Assembly: GCA_016197205.1 (NCBI GenBank)
Contig: JACPWG010000017.1
Span: 1 to 64,000 of the forward strand
DNA from: Planctomycetota bacterium
GTDB lineage: Bacteria > Planctomycetota > MHYJ01 > WSZJ01 > JACPWG01
Direction of reading: 5' to 3'
DNA length: 64,000 bases
The translations under genes and the position numbers were made by a program. This document shows, piece by piece, positions 45,586 to 54,379 of the stretch (position 1 is the first letter of the stretch; each line of letters begins with the position of its first letter). Below the pieces are notes generated by a model, which saw only the letters and a program-made list of their open reading frames with translations, was not told the DNA's origin and ran no database searches.

Positions 45586-46187
45586 GAGCAGAGGGAACTC
45601 GCGTGCTGCCGTGGGATGATTTCGAGCGAGAAGTTCACGATCTCCTGGTTGAGGAACTTGAATCCGGCCGGTCGCTTCTTCATCCCAAGCGAGCACGAGT
45701 GTTCCGGAAGAGAGCGTATCCATCAAAAGATCGCGGCAGCGATATCATCTTCGACGTAGTCGTCGAGGCGTTCCAGCCGAGCGCAGCGGAACCGTCGGCG
45801 CGATGGATCTGGGAGTGCAAGGACTATCCGGATCGAAGGGTCAAGGTCGATGAGGTAGAGGAGTTCTACGCGAAGATCGACCAGATCGGCCCGATGAACG
45901 TGATCGCGACAATGGTGACAAAGACGGGCTTCCAGGAGGCGGCCTTCAACTATGCCGTCTCACGGCGGATCTCGCTTTACGTCGTCGAAAAAAGACTGGT
46001 GCCGGTCACGCAGTATGATGCTCGGGTACGCACGGTGGACCTCATGAAGTTCGTCTGCCTGGAGGGGCTCTTGCCCTCCGGCAGGAGGTTCGCCGAGATG
46101 GACCAATGGGGGAGTCTCGACATGATCCTACGGGTGGAGCTTCGATCGGCAGGTCTGCTACCGCCGCTTGACCTAGGCCCCCAATGA
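45582..46187 (+). CDS. PD-(D/E)XK nuclease-like protein (Mrr/restriction endonuclease-like)
   Basis: The 201-residue protein starts at ATG 45582. It has a restriction-like fold core: SDIIFDVVVE (Asp), RWIWECKDYPDRRVKVDEVE (Glu-x-Lys), followed by EEFYAKIDQIGPMNVIATM and GFQEAAFNYAVSRRISLYVV. These are typical of Mrr-cat or Type IV-like nucleases in which the helix after E-x-K brings in a Gln/Asn. GC content is visibly lower than in flanking genes. It overlaps the start-less frame upstream by four bases, so it belongs to the same defence cassette. Whether it is an additional nuclease of the R-M system or an independent methyl-dependent enzyme is unknown. Confidence 0.82.
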   Translation: MRAEGTRVLPWDDFEREVHDLLVEELESGRSLLHPKRARVFRKRAYPSKDRGSDIIFDVVVEAFQPSAAEPSARWIWECKDYPDRRVKVDEVEEFYAKIDQIGPMNVIATMVTKTGFQEAAFNYAVSRRISLYVVEKRLVPVTQYDARVRTVDLMKFVCLEGLLPSGRRFAEMDQWGSLDMILRVELRSAGLLPPLDLGPQ

Positions 46188-46529
46188 GCTGGTCTCGCGA
46201 TCGGATCGCCGTAGGGCCGACTCCTTGATGAAGCAGACGCAGTCAACCGCCTCATCGGCGCGGCTGTGCGGGTGATCGGCGAAGTGGAATGGGGAGAATC
46301 GAGCAGGTAAAGTGGCACGCGGAGGCATTCCCCCAATAGGCGGATCTCTGGTCGCCAACCCGGCCTTGGATGAGGGCCTCACTCGTGCTGCGCTCGCTCT
46401 TCCCGGATGGCCTCGATGAGGAAATGGATGTCCTCGCGGTGCTGTCCGATCTGGACGTGGCGCGCGCCCGGCGGCGGCTCGCTCATGCGCATGCGATCGA
46501 TCCGCACCTGCCGAATCTTGATCTGTACC
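46188..46529. other. intergenic region at the edge of the R-M cassette
   Basis: The 342-base gap between the PD-(D/E)XK gene and the TMTC-like gene is of lower GC than its surroundings. Apart from one short minus-strand frame (46379-46492) I see no feature. Fragments of lost genes are likely, given the position next to the cassette. Confidence 0.4.
46379..46492 (-). CDS. possible short ORF or gene remnant, 37 aa
   Basis: A minus-strand frame with ATG 46492 encodes a charged peptide containing HVQIGQHREDIHFLIEAIREE. It has coding-like amino-acid use but no clear ribosome site and no recognisable family. The same frame continues upstream into the TMTC-like gene. It could be a remnant of a gene disrupted by the insertion of the R-M cassette. 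Confidence 0.2.
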   Translation of the reverse strand: MRMSEPPPGARHVQIGQHREDIHFLIEAIREERAQHE

Positions 46530-48902
46530 CTACTTCCGACGATCTGGCCCCGCGCGCAGCGCCCGGACCAGGTCGGCACGCGGCGGCACGCCCGCCGACC
46601 GCAGACGGGCGAGCAGCTCCCCGGCCTCGGCGGCTCGCCCGAGCCTCACGAGTGCGATCGCGACGTCCTGGTCGAGGTCGGCGCCCGCCGGCCCCGCCGG
46701 CCCCGCGGCGGCCGCGTCAGCCGCGGCTCGCAGGTCCGTCAAGGCCGCTTCGAGGTTCTCGCCGCGCGAGAGACGCGCACGCCCCCGCCCCGCGAGTGCA
46801 GACGCGGCGTGCACGCCGGACGTCGCGCCGGATGCCGCGCCCGACGCCGACGACGACGTTCGCAACGCGGCGTCGAAGCACGCCTCGGCCTCCGCGGCGC
46901 TGCCGAGCGCGAGCAGGGCCTCGCCTCGGGCGAGCCAATGCGGCGCGTCCCGGTCGCGACCGCCCCCTGTGATCGCGTCCGCCGCCTCCGAGGCCTCCAG
47001 CCGCAGCAGGCCGTCCGCCGGACGCTCGACGGACACGAACGCACGGCCCAGCTCGAAGTCGACGCGACTCGCCGAAGCGCGCCGGCCCTCTTCCGCCTCG
47101 AAGGCCCTGTAGAGCAGTCGGCCCGCGTCCCGGTCCATTCTCGCACGAGCGAACTCGAGCGCCAATTCCCGCAGGATCGCCGCGTCGTACGGCCTGGTCG
47201 AGTACGCCAGCCGAAACGCCTCCCGCGCATCGGCGAAATGTCCGAGGGCGCGCAACGACAAGCCGCGATACATCTGCACGGGGAACCGGTCCGCGATCGG
47301 AAGCGCGAGATCGAGATCGGCAAGCGCGAGCGCGTGCTCCCCGCGCGCAGCCCAGGCCAGACCGCGTTGCAGCACCGGCTCGAGCCAGCCCGGCGCGAGC
47401 TCCGCCGCGCGCGTGAATTCGCGAATGGCCCCGTCCGTGTCCCCGCGCAGCGCCAGCGCAGTCCCCATCCAATGCGCGACGCGCTGGTTCGTCGGCCGGC
47501 GCGCGACGAGCGGGGTGAAGAGCGTCACCTCGTCCGACCACTCGGTGTTGCGGCGCACGGTGAGCGCCGCGAAAAGCACGACCAGCCCCGCCGCCGCGCA
47601 CTTGACCGCCCGGGGCCGGCCGTCCGTCGGACCGCGCGCGCGCATCCCCGCGGCCAGGACGGTCGCCAGCAGGACGCACGCGCCCGCGGAAGCCAAATAC
47701 AGCAGCCGCTCCGCCTTCACGACGGCGATCGGCAGGAGCAGGTTGGAAACCGGCAGGAGCGTGATGAAAAACCAGAGGCCGAAAAACGAGAGGTCGGGCC
47801 GCCGCCGCAGCGCGAGCAGCGACGAGACCAGAGCCGAAGCGACCACGGCCGCCGAGAGCATGACCTCGGGTGACAGAAGGCCCCGCAACAGGGCCGCCTG
47901 TTCCGCGTTTTCCGGGTAGTCGGCGCAGAGGGGGTGCGGCCAGACCAACAGGCGAACGTAGTCGGCGAAGACGCAAAGCATGGTCGCGACGCGCGAGGCG
48001 AGAGGAACCGCGCGGTTCTCGAAGATCCCGCCGCCGCTCCCGACGCCGAGGTCGTGGAGCGCCCAGGAGCGTAAGCCGAGATAGAGCGCGGACACGACGG
48101 CCACGAATGCCAGCCGCAGGACCGCCCCCCGCACCCGGCGGCCGAACCCGACGGCCTCGACGCACCCGCCGGTCCCGCCCGACCCGCTCGCGCGCAGCAG
48201 GCCCGCGACCTCCAGCCCCGCCAGGAGGATCGGCACCGTGATCGCGCTCTCCTTCGAAAGGAGGGCCGCTGCGAGCAGCAGCAGCGCGAGTGCGAACCGC
48301 GCCACGCGACTCCAAGTCCCCACCGGCCGCGATGCCGCACCGGGTTCGTCTGGCGACCGCAGCACGCCCCGCGGCAGCGCCGCCGACGCGTACGTCGCGA
48401 GCGCGAGCAGGCCGAACATCGTCGCCAGGACCTCCGACCGGTTCGCCAGCCCGGCGACGGCCTCCGTGTGCACCGGGTGGACGGCGAAGAGGGCCGCCGC
48501 GAGCCACGCGACGATACCGGCTCCGAGCAGGAACTGGAGCAGGGAGAAAAGCGCGAGCGTCGCCGCGGCGTGAAGGCACGCGTTCGTGAGATGGAAGCCG
48601 CTCAGGTGTTCACCTGAGACGGCCCGGTCGAGGGCGAAGGTCAGCGTGGCGAGCGGGCGATAGAGGAGGGGACGGGCCGTCGCCCGGAGCGCGGTCCCCG
48701 GTTCGCGCCAGTACGGGGAGGAAAACCACAGGCCGACGTTGCGGAGGCTGCCCAGGCTCGGATCGCGCAGCACGGTCGCATCGTCGATGACGGGCCCGTT
48801 TCCGAGGGTGTTCGCGTAGCAGCCGAGGGCGAGCACGGCCGGCAAGAGCCAGGCTCCGACGGCGCGGACGCGGGTTGGCCGGCCGGCGGCGGCGTCGTTC
48901 AT
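46530..48902 (-). CDS. TMTC-like polytopic membrane protein with C-terminal TPRs
   Basis: The 790-residue protein (ATG 48902, or ATG 48911) begins with a hydrophobic segment (VGAWLLPAVLALGCYANTL). GPVIDDATVLRDPSL is the usual first-loop acidic motif of this group, and RPLLYRPLATLTFALDRAVSG follows. About ten membrane segments run to residue 440, including FAVHPVHTEAVAGLANRSEV, the signature of TMTC/DUF1736-type proteins. TPRs follow from about residue 460 (HWMGTALALRGDTDGAIREF and onward), then an Ala/Ser-rich region. TMTC proteins are implicated in O-mannosylation, and the bacterial function is inferred only. It is divergent from topA. Confidence 0.85.
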   Translation of the reverse strand: MNDAAAGRPTRVRAVGAWLLPAVLALGCYANTLGNGPVIDDATVLRDPSLGSLRNVGLWFSSPYWREPGTALRATARPLLYRPLATLTFALDRAVSGEHLSGFHLTNACLHAAATLALFSLLQFLLGAGIVAWLAAALFAVHPVHTEAVAGLANRSEVLATMFGLLALATYASAALPRGVLRSPDEPGAASRPVGTWSRVARFALALLLLAAALLSKESAITVPILLAGLEVAGLLRASGSGGTGGCVEAVGFGRRVRGAVLRLAFVAVVSALYLGLRSWALHDLGVGSGGGIFENRAVPLASRVATMLCVFADYVRLLVWPHPLCADYPENAEQAALLRGLLSPEVMLSAAVVASALVSSLLALRRRPDLSFFGLWFFITLLPVSNLLLPIAVVKAERLLYLASAGACVLLATVLAAGMRARGPTDGRPRAVKCAAAGLVVLFAALTVRRNTEWSDEVTLFTPLVARRPTNQRVAHWMGTALALRGDTDGAIREFTRAAELAPGWLEPVLQRGLAWAARGEHALALADLDLALPIADRFPVQMYRGLSLRALGHFADAREAFRLAYSTRPYDAAILRELALEFARARMDRDAGRLLYRAFEAEEGRRASASRVDFELGRAFVSVERPADGLLRLEASEAADAITGGGRDRDAPHWLARGEALLALGSAAEAEACFDAALRTSSSASGAASGATSGVHAASALAGRGRARLSRGENLEAALTDLRAAADAAAAGPAGPAGADLDQDVAIALVRLGRAAEAGELLARLRSAGVPPRADLVRALRAGPDRRK

Positions 48903-49050
48903 GGTGCACATCCCGGAGACTCGTCCGTGCGGCGCGGCGGATCGAAAGCACGAGCCGCGAGGCGGATTGTAGCGGGCGGAATCGTCGCCAACAAGCCTAA
49001 TGCGCGGACCCGCGAACCGAGGCTCCACCCCCCTGCGCAAATCCGTTCGC

Positions 49051-49080
49051 TTGACACCGCTCCGGAGGCAACGCTATAAT
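49051..49080 (+). promoter_or_regulatory. sigma-70-type promoter of topA
   Basis: TTGACA at 49051-49056 and TATAAT at 49075-49080 are separated by 18 bases and lie 61 bases upstream of the topA ATG at 49141. Both hexamers match the consensus perfectly, which is rare in such a GC-rich window. Confidence 0.85.
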
Positions 49081-49140
49081 CCGCCGCCCTTCGGGACGCC
49101 CTCGGCGCCCGGGGTCCCTTCCGCATTCCAGGACCGGTGC

Positions 49141-51513
49141 ATGGCAGCCAAGTCGCTCGTCATCGTCGAATCGCCCGCCAAGGCCAAGACGATCAACAAG
49201 ATCCTCGGGACCAAGTTCGTCGTCAAGGCGTGCATGGGCCACGTCCGCGACCTCCCGCAAAAAAAGTTCGGCATCGACGTCGAGCACGACTTCGAGCCCG
49301 AATATCGCGTCATCCCCACGCGGAAGGAAACCGTCGCGGAGCTCAAGAGCCAGACGAAGAAGTCGGCCGCGGTCTACCTCGCCCCCGACCCTGACCGCGA
49401 AGGGGAGGCGATCGCGTGGCATCTCCTGCAGGCCCTCAAGATCCCCGAGGAGAAGGCCTTCCGGGTCGTCTTCAACGAGATCACGCCCAAGGCCGTGCTC
49501 GACGCCTTCAAGTCTCCGGGCAAGATCTCGATGGAGCGCGTCAACGCCCAGCAGGCGCGTCGCGTCCTCGACCGCATCGTCGGCTACAAGCTCTCGCCGC
49601 TCTTGTGGAAAAAGGTCGCCCGCGGCCTCTCCGCCGGGCGCGTCCAGTCCGTCGCGGCGAAGCTCGTCGTGGACCGCGAACGCGAAATCCTGGCCTTCAA
49701 GGCCGACGAGTACTGGACCATCCAGGCGCGTCTCTCGGGCGCCGAGCCGAAGGCGCGGTTCCTCGCGGACCTCCGCAAGTTCGACGGCAAGGAGCCGACT
49801 CTCTCGAACGCCGCCGCCTCCCAGGCCGTCCTCGACGCGCTCCGGGGCGTGCCCTACGTCGTCAAGGAAGTCGCGAAAAAAGAAAAGAAGGACGAGCCGT
49901 CCAGTCCCTTCACGACCAGCCTCCTCCAGCAGCAGGCCTCGGTCCGCCTCCACTTCGCGACGAAGCGCGCGATGCGGATCGCCCAGCAGCTCTATGAAGG
50001 CGTCGAGCTCGGCGCGGAGGGCTCGGTCGGCCTCATCACCTACATGCGCACGGACTCGGTCCGCATCTCGGACGACGCCATGGCCGAGTGCCGGGCCTTC
50101 ATCCCCGCGCACTTCGGGCCGGACTACCTGAACCCGACGCCGCGGACGTTCAAGTCCCGCAAAGGCGCCCAGGAGGCGCACGAGTCGATCCGCCCCACGT
50201 CGGTCGCGCGCGTCCCCGAGCAAATCCAACAGTACCTCACCGAAGAGCAGTTCCGCCTCTACCGCCTCATCTGGCGCCGGTTCGTCGCGACGCAGATGAC
50301 CCCCGCGCGCTACCTCGTCTCCGAGGCGATGATCGAGGCCGGCCGGGCGCTCTTCCTCGCCCGCGGACGCGAGCTGCTCTTCAACGGGCACACGATCGTC
50401 TCCGGGCACACCCTGAAGAAGGACGAGCAGATCCTGCCCACGCTCACCGCCGGCCAGCCGCTGACCTTCCACGAGCTCCTGCCCACCCAGCACTTCACGC
50501 AGCCGCCGCCGCGCTTCACGGAGGCCTCGCTCGTAAAGGCCCTCGAGAAGTTCGGCATCGGGCGACCGAGCACGTACGCGCCGATCATCTCCACGATCCA
50601 GGAGCGCGGCTACGTACGCCAGGAAGAGCGGCGCCTCTACGCGACCGACCTCGGCATGATCGTGACCGACAAGCTGGTCATTTCCTTCGCCGACATCATG
50701 AACACGGAGTTCACGTCCCAGCTCGAGGAGAAGCTCGACCTCATCGAGGAGGCGAAGAGCCCTTGGGTGGACGTGCTCCGCGAATTCTACGTGGTCTTCA
50801 TGAAGGACCTCGACCGGGCCGTCGTCGAGATGGACTCGGAGAAAGGACAGGCCGACGAGTCGGCTCCCCCGTGTGAGAAGTGCGGCAAGCCGATGCTCAA
50901 GCGCTGGAATAAGCGCGGCGCGTTCCTCGGGTGCTCGGGGTATCCCGACTGCAAGAGCACGCGCTCGATGACGCCGCCCCAAGTCACCGATCAGACCTGC
51001 GAGAAGTGCAACAAGCCGTTCGTGATCAAGTTCGGCCGGAACGGAAGATTCATGGCCTGCTCCGGCTACCCGGAGTGCAAGAACACGCGGTCGGTGTTCG
51101 CGCCCAAGGGCGAGAAGGGCCCGATCATCACGATCGACGAGAAGTGTGACAAGTGCGGCGCGCCGCTGGTCATTCGCAGCGGCCGGCGGGGGAAGTTCCT
51201 CGCCTGCTCGGCCTATCCGAACTGCAAGAACACGAAGCCGCTGCCCAAGGTGCCGAAGACGCCCGAGTCGCTCACGGGTGAGGGAGAGGCAGGCGTCACC
51301 GCGCGTCCGTCGGGCGAGGCTGCGGCCGTCGGGGTCGCGGTGTCCGTCCCGGACGCGGCGGGCGGCGTCACGGCGGGCGCAGGCGCGGTCGCCGTTGCGG
51401 GCGCACCCTCGCCCGCGTCCACGACCGTGTCCGTTCCGCCGGCCGCACCGATTCCCGACGACCTCGAGGAGATCCCGGACGAACCCGAGGTCGAGACCGA
51501 GGAGCCGAGCTAG
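49141..51513 (+). CDS. topA: DNA topoisomerase I (type IA)
   Basis: It relaxes negative supercoils by transient cleavage of one strand. The ATG at 49141 has AGGA upstream; the frame is open from 49000. The Toprim domain has LVIVESPAKAKTINKIL and the metal-binding DPDREGEAIAWHLLQAL. The active-site Tyr is in GLITYMRTDS. Fifty residues of charged sequence link the core to three C-terminal four-Cys zinc fingers (CEKCGKP, CEKCNKP, CDKCGAP, each with a GCSGYPDCK-like end). An Ala/Val/Pro-rich tail ends in a run of acidic residues. The total of 790 residues is typical, and the acidic tail is an addition. It has a consensus promoter. Confidence 0.97.
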   Translation: MAAKSLVIVESPAKAKTINKILGTKFVVKACMGHVRDLPQKKFGIDVEHDFEPEYRVIPTRKETVAELKSQTKKSAAVYLAPDPDREGEAIAWHLLQALKIPEEKAFRVVFNEITPKAVLDAFKSPGKISMERVNAQQARRVLDRIVGYKLSPLLWKKVARGLSAGRVQSVAAKLVVDREREILAFKADEYWTIQARLSGAEPKARFLADLRKFDGKEPTLSNAAASQAVLDALRGVPYVVKEVAKKEKKDEPSSPFTTSLLQQQASVRLHFATKRAMRIAQQLYEGVELGAEGSVGLITYMRTDSVRISDDAMAECRAFIPAHFGPDYLNPTPRTFKSRKGAQEAHESIRPTSVARVPEQIQQYLTEEQFRLYRLIWRRFVATQMTPARYLVSEAMIEAGRALFLARGRELLFNGHTIVSGHTLKKDEQILPTLTAGQPLTFHELLPTQHFTQPPPRFTEASLVKALEKFGIGRPSTYAPIISTIQERGYVRQEERRLYATDLGMIVTDKLVISFADIMNTEFTSQLEEKLDLIEEAKSPWVDVLREFYVVFMKDLDRAVVEMDSEKGQADESAPPCEKCGKPMLKRWNKRGAFLGCSGYPDCKSTRSMTPPQVTDQTCEKCNKPFVIKFGRNGRFMACSGYPECKNTRSVFAPKGEKGPIITIDEKCDKCGAPLVIRSGRRGKFLACSAYPNCKNTKPLPKVPKTPESLTGEGEAGVTARPSGEAAAVGVAVSVPDAAGGVTAGAGAVAVAGAPSPASTTVSVPPAAPIPDDLEEIPDEPEVETEEPS

Positions 51514-51699
51514 TGGCCCGTTGACGCACTTCGGACACCGTCGTCAACTCGGTCACGGCGGGTCGTGCCCCCTGTGGCCGTCCGCGCGGGCCGGCCTGCG
51601 CCCCGAGGCCTCGTGCCTGGACTTCGTCAACGGGCCGCGAGTGCGCCGTACTTGCCGACGGCTCTCCGGCGCGCCACGGCCCCGGGGAGGAACCCCGCC

Positions 51700-52653
51700 A
51701 TGCTCGCGTGCGTCTGGAACGGGCTCAACCGGGACGAGGCTCTCCAGGTCTTCCGGCACCTGCTCGGCCTGCAGACCTGGCCGTCGCGCCTTCGCGTGGA
51801 GCTGGACGCGAAGGGGGAGGTCGAGCCGGACACGCCGCACCGCCCGCCCAAGACCCTGCAACTCGCCTGTCAGAAGCGCCGGCTCCACACCGTCTCGGCC
51901 CCGTCTTGGCGGACGCTTTTCGATGCGCTGCCCGCCGACCTTCGCGGGGAGTTGCTGAACGCGCATGCCGGCGAGCTGACCTTCCTCGCGACCGTGGCCG
52001 GGGGACGACTCTCGGTCCGCGCGTCGCTCTTCACGCAGCGCGGCGCCCCGCGGGCGCGCTTCGAGGAGGTCGAACGGCTGGTGCGGGATTGGGGAGAGGG
52101 CGCCGCCTGCGCCACGTCCGTGGAGGAATGGTGCCTGGAAGCACGGGGCAGCCATCGGTCGTTGTGGCCGGCAGTCCTGGAGGCCCTGGGCATCCTGCCC
52201 GAAGCCGCCGAGGCGACCTTCGCGCTCCCGGGTGGGAGCGTGGCGCAGCCGGGCGCCGACACGCAGATCCTCTGGTCGAACCCCGCGGAGCGGTCGGAGT
52301 GGACGGAGGAGTTTCAGAAGCGACGGGCGTCGCTGCTCGACACCCGCTCGGCCTTCGAGGCGGTCTCCGCGCTCCTCCCGTCGCTTGACACGGCCGGCAC
52401 CCAGGGGGGGATCCGCATCTCCGTCACCGGTTTCGAGGGGGTCGCGTCCCCGTTTCGAGGCCTGCCCCAAACCTTCGGCGAGGGCGCGGGCAGAAACGAA
52501 GTGCAACTTTTCCGGAAGGCGGCGCGGGGAGTCTGGGGGGTCCACGTGGAGTACGACCCCGGCGTGGCGCGGAATTTCGGCGCAGCCAGGTTCGAGGCGC
52601 CTTTCCTGCAGGGCCTGCAGGCGGAATTCATCTACCCGATGGAGCGGCCCTGA
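51700..52653 (+). CDS. hypothetical protein, 317 aa
   Basis: The start at ATG 51700 has GGGGAGG upstream; longer frames upstream lack coding features. The protein opens with MLACVWNGLNRDEALQVF, then LQTWPSRLRVELDAKGE, with strand-rich central parts (ELTFLATVAGGRLSVRASLF). It has a Trp-rich C-terminal part that includes RGVWGVHVEYDPG and ends FIYPMERP. There is no signal peptide and no recognisable motif, so the function is unknown. It is not linked to topA, from which it is separated by about 190 bases with a weak hairpin. Confidence 0.7.
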   Translation: MLACVWNGLNRDEALQVFRHLLGLQTWPSRLRVELDAKGEVEPDTPHRPPKTLQLACQKRRLHTVSAPSWRTLFDALPADLRGELLNAHAGELTFLATVAGGRLSVRASLFTQRGAPRARFEEVERLVRDWGEGAACATSVEEWCLEARGSHRSLWPAVLEALGILPEAAEATFALPGGSVAQPGADTQILWSNPAERSEWTEEFQKRRASLLDTRSAFEAVSALLPSLDTAGTQGGIRISVTGFEGVASPFRGLPQTFGEGAGRNEVQLFRKAARGVWGVHVEYDPGVARNFGAARFEAPFLQGLQAEFIYPMERP

Positions 52654-52679
52654 GGCGTGTGCGGGCGGGGGGCAGCCAC

Positions 52680-52800
52680 AGAGACGAGACGAGCCACCGA
52701 GACGACGGAGGACACGGCGCAGCCGATGGCCGCACCCAAGGAAACGAGCCACCGAAGACGCCGAAGACACCGAACGACGAAAAAGCAACGAAGGCAGGAG
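52680..52800. repeat. dispersed 'GAGCCACCGAAGAC' repeat cluster
   Basis: In the 337-base gap between the hypothetical gene and the ParB-like gene are GACGAGCCACCGAGACGAC, CAGCCGATGGCCGCA and GAAACGAGCCACCGAAGACG. These same words recur near 58.6-58.7 kb and partly near 8.9 kb. Next to them is a hairpin-repeat copy at 52820. There is no coding frame with coding character. Confidence 0.7.
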
Positions 52801-52819
52801 CGTCACCAAACCGAACCGC

Positions 52820-52837
52820 GACCGTGAGGGAGCGGTC
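52820..52837 (+). repeat. REP-like hairpin repeat, copy 4
   Basis: GACCGTGAGGGAGCGGTC in the upstream region of the ParB-like gene, preceded by CCGAACCGC as in other copies. Confidence 0.8.
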
Positions 52838-52990
52838 TCGGCGCATCCGACGTTTCCCTGGGATTCAGCCCCGCCGGCGATCTGGGAAGAACGAACCCTG
52901 AATTTCGACCCACTCGCGAATTCTCCACCGAGAATTCGTTTTCAGAGACACAACCTCTTCCGCGGCTGTGGCACAGAGACGGAGGGACCC

Positions 52991-53974
52991 ATGGCGACCT
53001 CGAAGCCCCGAGCGAAGAGCGCGCGTCCGCGCAAGCCGGCAAGAAAGAAGGTGGAGGCGGGGAGCGTGGGGCTCGCCGCTACAGAGTTGCGGGCGGGCGA
53101 GCCGCCCGCGGCGGTGGCCGACCTCGGACGCGCGGTGGAGGCGGACGGCGGCGCGGTCCTCGCGACGTACCGCGAGCCGCTGGGCGGACACTGGGTGCTC
53201 TTCGTGTCGCTGCCGATCGAAAAGGTCGCCCCCACGCCCTACCAGCGCGACCTTTCGGACACGCACGTGAAGCGTCTCACCGACGTGATCGCGAAGGTCG
53301 GGCGATTCCTGGATCCGATCATCGTGGTCCGCGCGGGCGAAGGACTCTACCACACGCCCAACGGCCACCATCGCTGGTCCGCGTTGAAAAAGAACGGCGC
53401 GAAGGCGATCCCGGCGCTGCTCCTGCCCGAGCCCGAGGTCGCGCTGGAGATCCTCGCCCTCAACACGGAGAAGGCGCACAACCTGCGCGAGAAGGCGCTG
53501 GAGGTGGTGCGGATGTTCCGGGCACTGGCGGTGCCGGGCGCGAAAGAGGAGACGGCGTACTCGCTTTATTTCGAAGAGCCCGGCTATATCACGCTCGGGC
53601 TCTGTTACGAGGCGCGGCCGCGGTTCAGCGGCGGGGCGTATTTTCCGATCGCCCGCCGGGTCGACGTGTTCCAGAACCGGCCGCTCTCCGAGACGCTGCC
53701 GCTCCGGGAGAGCTGGGCGAAGCGGCTCCTGGAACTGGACGACCTGGTGGCGGCGGCCGTGGCGAAGCTGAAGGAGCGGGGGCTCACCAGCCCGTACCTC
53801 AAGTCCTTCGTGGTGGCTAGGGTGAATCCCCTACGCTGGCTCCAGGGGGAGATGCCGAGTTTCGACGGGGCGCTCGACATGGTCCTCGACAAGGCGCGGA
53901 AGTTCGACGTCGGCAAGGTCGGGCCGCAGGACCTCGCGGCCGCCGGCGGGGCGCCGGACGAGGAAGGGGGGTAG
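52991..53974 (+). CDS. ParB/Srx-fold nuclease-domain protein
   Basis: The 327-residue protein starts at ATG 52991 with GGAGG upstream. Its first 30 residues are Lys/Arg/Ala-rich. The ParB-like domain (about residues 75-165) has PIEKVAPTPYQRDLSD, the DP-x4 motif FLDPIIVVRAGEGLY, and the catalytic-like NGHHRWSALK followed by AIPALLL. The C-terminal half is mixed helical, with LYFEEPGYITLGLCYEARP and a region around residues 245-300. Unlike chromosomal ParB it has no obvious helix-turn-helix. Many such free-standing ParB-like proteins are nucleases, CTP-binders or regulators. It precedes the selenoprotein candidate by 67 bases. Confidence 0.82.
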   Translation: MATSKPRAKSARPRKPARKKVEAGSVGLAATELRAGEPPAAVADLGRAVEADGGAVLATYREPLGGHWVLFVSLPIEKVAPTPYQRDLSDTHVKRLTDVIAKVGRFLDPIIVVRAGEGLYHTPNGHHRWSALKKNGAKAIPALLLPEPEVALEILALNTEKAHNLREKALEVVRMFRALAVPGAKEETAYSLYFEEPGYITLGLCYEARPRFSGGAYFPIARRVDVFQNRPLSETLPLRESWAKRLLELDDLVAAAVAKLKERGLTSPYLKSFVVARVNPLRWLQGEMPSFDGALDMVLDKARKFDVGKVGPQDLAAAGGAPDEEGG

Positions 53975-54041
53975 CCGGCACCGCGGCCAAGGCTCGGCGC
54001 GAGTCGAGCGCACATTTTCAGCACGAGAGGAGGACACGGCG

Positions 54042-54299
54042 ATGTCCGTCCGCATCATTCATTGCCACACCTGACCCTTCAACAAGGCGCGGGCGGCGAG
54101 TCTCGCCGCTACGATCCGGAAGCAGCTCGGCGTGGAGGTTGCACTGGAGGCGGGACGACTGGGGCAGCTTGACGTGGTGGTGCGCGACGAAACGGTCGCG
54201 TCGTTCGGCGGCCTGGCGGGGCTGAAGGACCGACTTTTCGGTCCGGACGAGGGGCCGCTGCTGGCGGCCGTGCGGGCGCGGCTCGCCGCGGCGCCGTAG
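54042..54299 (+). CDS. candidate SelW/Rdx-type selenoprotein with in-frame TGA
   Basis: The 85-codon gene starts at ATG 54042 with AGGAGG upstream. Codon 11 is TGA (54072-54074); if read as selenocysteine, the sequence is MSVRIIHCHTU then PFNKARAASLAATIRKQ, continuing to a TAG at 54297-54299. The C-x-x-U redox motif sits right after the first strand. The rest follows the thioredoxin-like Rdx (SelW/SelT/SelH) pattern: helix, then VEVALEAGRLGQLDVVVRD, then a C-terminal helix. Members are small thiol or selenol redox proteins. A hairpin after the TGA matches a bacterial SECIS. The gene is short, overlaps no other gene and would be missed by standard annotation. The alternative is a nonsense mutation of a CxxC protein. 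Selenocysteine genes are not visible in the window. Confidence 0.78.
54093..54109 (+). promoter_or_regulatory. candidate bacterial SECIS hairpin
   Basis: GCGGCG at 54093-54098 pairs with CGCCGC at 54104-54109 around an AGTCT loop. The loop begins 24 bases after the in-frame TGA and contains the G-U pair of bases expected in SelB-binding loops. Both position and loop fit the known bacterial SECIS rules (loop 16-37 bases after the UGA, G near its start). GC-rich hairpins are common in this genome, so it is supportive rather than conclusive. Confidence 0.6.
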
Positions 54300-54379
54300 G
54301 CGAGCGAGGCCGATCTTGCAACTCGGATGAGGCCTCTACCCCGGCGACCGCCATCTGTCGAGCTGCGACTCGAGGGAAC

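Noticed and set aside
46530..46579. Continuation of the short minus-strand ORF at 46379 into a larger gene
   Set aside because: The upstream part is the end of the TMTC-like gene in another frame, with no ribosome site or family similarity.
54042..54299. Reading the in-frame TGA as a simple nonsense mutation
   Set aside because: The frame after the TGA keeps family-like sequence to a normal end, and a SECIS-like hairpin is in place. I keep the selenoprotein reading as preferred, with the mutation as the stated alternative.
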